64,000 nucleotides of DNA from Salegentibacter sp. Hel_I_6 (GTDB lineage Bacteria > Bacteroidota > Bacteroidia > Flavobacteriales > Flavobacteriaceae): the NCBI RefSeq assembly GCF_000745315.1, contig NZ_JQNQ01000001.1, forward strand, positions 1,860,001 to 1,924,000, written 5' to 3'. Position numbers and translations under genes: made by a program. This document shows, piece after piece, positions 63,147 through 64,000 of the stretch. The notes under the pieces were generated by a model. It had not been told where the DNA came from. It searched no databases and was given only the letters and a program-made list of their open reading frames with translations. Numbering within the stretch: position 1 is the stretch's first letter; each line of letters begins with the position of its first letter.

Positions 63147-63578
63147 ATGGATAAGAAGAAACAATTAAAATACGATAAGGCTTATTTAAGGATTGCTCGT
63201 GAATGGAGTAAGTTATCCCATTGTAAAAGGAAACAGGTTGGCGCAGTTATTGTAAAAGATAGAATGATAATTTCTGATGGTTACAACGGCACACCTACAG
63301 GGTTTGAGAACTATTGTGAAGATGACGAAGGATACACCAAATGGTATGTATTACACGCTGAAGCTAATGCTATTCTAAAAGTTGCAGGTTCTACCCAATC
63401 CTGTAATGGCGCTACACTCTATATCACGATGTCACCCTGCAAAGAATGCAGTAAATTAATTCACCAGGCCGGTATTACCCGGTTAGTTTATCATATAGAT
63501 TATAAAGATAATTCGGGACTGGATTTTCTTAAAAAAGCCGGAGTAGAACTTGAAATGATAAAGGATTTAGAAGATTGA
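63147..63578 (+). CDS. Deoxycytidylate (dCMP) deaminase
   Basis: 143 residues. The cytidine/deoxycytidylate deaminase zinc site is complete: HAEANAIL (His and catalytic Glu) and SPCKECSKLI (two Cys ligands). N-terminal REWSKLSHCKRKQVGAVIVKDRMIISDGYNGTP with the extra ENYCEDDEG insertion matches ComEB/dCMP deaminases. It makes dUMP for thymidylate synthesis. Its stop overlaps the TTG start of the peptidase gene downstream, so they are coupled. Confidence 0.92.
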   Translation: MDKKKQLKYDKAYLRIAREWSKLSHCKRKQVGAVIVKDRMIISDGYNGTPTGFENYCEDDEGYTKWYVLHAEANAILKVAGSTQSCNGATLYITMSPCKECSKLIHQAGITRLVYHIDYKDNSGLDFLKKAGVELEMIKDLED

Positions 63579-64000
63579 ATACCAGGCAAAAAATATTAAT
63601 TCCCATTCTTCTAGCAACAGCTTGCGCCGCCGGCGTATTGTTGGGCGGTAAATTGGATTTTTCATCTTCTGATGCTTTATTTTCTTCAAATCCTAAAAAA
63701 CAAAAACTCAACAGACTTATAGATTACATTGATTATGAATATGTAGACGATGTAAATACCGATAGTATTGTAGATCTTACGGTAAATAGAATTCTGGAAA
63801 ATTTAGATCCACACTCGGTATATATTCCGAAGGAAGAATATGCCGGGGTGGTAGAAAATATGCAGGGTGATTTTGTAGGAATTGGAGTAAGTTTTTATAG
63901 TATTAATGATACTGTAGTAGTAATTCAAGCTCTGGAAGGGGGACCCAGTGAAAAAATAGGAATCAGGGGCGGTGACCGAATTCTTTATGCTGATGGAACC
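63575..64000 (+). CDS. S41 family carboxy-terminal processing peptidase, N-terminal part
   Basis: Cut by the right edge after ~142 codons. The likely start is TTG at 63575 (TTGA overlap with the dCMP deaminase stop); no ATG is available. A signal anchor (ILIPILLATACAAGVLLGG) is followed by the S41 N-domain (LNRLIDYIDYEYVDDVNTDSIVDLTVNRILENLDPHSVYIPKEEY) and the PDZ start (FVGIGVSFYSINDTVVVIQALEGGPSEKIGIRGGDRIL). Periplasmic protease of the CtpA type; catalytic residues lie beyond the window. Confidence 0.9.
   Translation, partial: MNTRQKILIPILLATACAAGVLLGGKLDFSSSDALFSSNPKKQKLNRLIDYIDYEYVDDVNTDSIVDLTVNRILENLDPHSVYIPKEEYAGVVENMQGDFVGIGVSFYSINDTVVVIQALEGGPSEKIGIRGGDRILYADGT

Overview
The window reads as a chromosome segment of a Bacteroidota bacterium, most likely a marine Flavobacteriaceae (Gramella/Zunongwangia/Salegentibacter-like). 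This is inferred from SusC/SusD transporters with ECF sigma/FecR control, a type IX secretion (T9SS) C-terminal sorting domain, weak Shine-Dalgarno sites, a TAnnTTTG-type promoter and AT-rich intergenic DNA. No rRNA, tRNA or classical CRISPR array was seen.

Layout. 1-7.6 kb (minus strand): a glycan locus with GH92 alpha-mannosidase (cut by the window edge), FucP-like MFS transporter, ROK protein, GntR regulator, N4-(beta-GlcNAc)-asparaginase, CutC, a GHL10-like lipoprotein, a CBM9-type protein and a decayed GH130 phosphorylase. Together these suggest use of mannose-rich N-glycans. 7.7-8.8 kb: scrapyard with a beta-barrel tail and a broken AbiEii toxin beside an intact HigA-like antitoxin. 9.2-18.4 kb (minus): ECF sigma - FecR - SusC - SusD - calcineurin-type phosphoesterase - glycerophosphodiesterase, probably uptake and cleavage of phosphodiester compounds. 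19-26 kb: DoxX-like proteins, a TMEM175-like channel, two pirins, a broken GNAT, a Crp/Fnr regulator and an exported alpha/beta hydrolase, with dispersed repeats and variable-stem palindromes. 26.4-35.3 kb: outer-membrane barrel plus a 2622-residue T9SS adhesin with long near-identical tandem repeats. 35.4-37.2 kb: membrane AraC regulator and a small unknown.

37.2-40.5 kb is the most remarkable part. A Cas12f/TnpB-like protein that has lost its RuvC-I and RuvC-II catalytic residues and ends before RuvC-III and the zinc finger is translationally coupled to an unusual sigma-70 family factor carrying an extra C-terminal helix-turn-helix. Just downstream on the same strand lie five copies of a ~77-nt element with three conserved hairpins and a conserved ACAAC end, each followed by different DNA. 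This is the architecture expected of a nuclease-dead Cas12f-sigma system in which guide RNAs direct RNA polymerase to promoters. The repeats look like a multi-guide bank. A 10-nt seed-like match lies upstream of the sigma gene.

40.5-61 kb: accessory/defence region. It holds an XRE regulator with a palindromic operator, small unknown membrane proteins, a type I restriction-modification operon (hsdM...hsdS-hsdR) split by about five AT-rich genes (unknown, DUF4238, SIR2-like, a frameshifted membrane gene), an Mrr-like endonuclease, a DUF4932 lipoprotein and an intact AbiEi/AbiEii type IV toxin-antitoxin module. Short recurrent palindromic intergenic sequences separate several of these genes. 61.6-64 kb: ordinary genes (PAS protein, HupE/UreJ-like, dCMP deaminase, start of an S41 peptidase).
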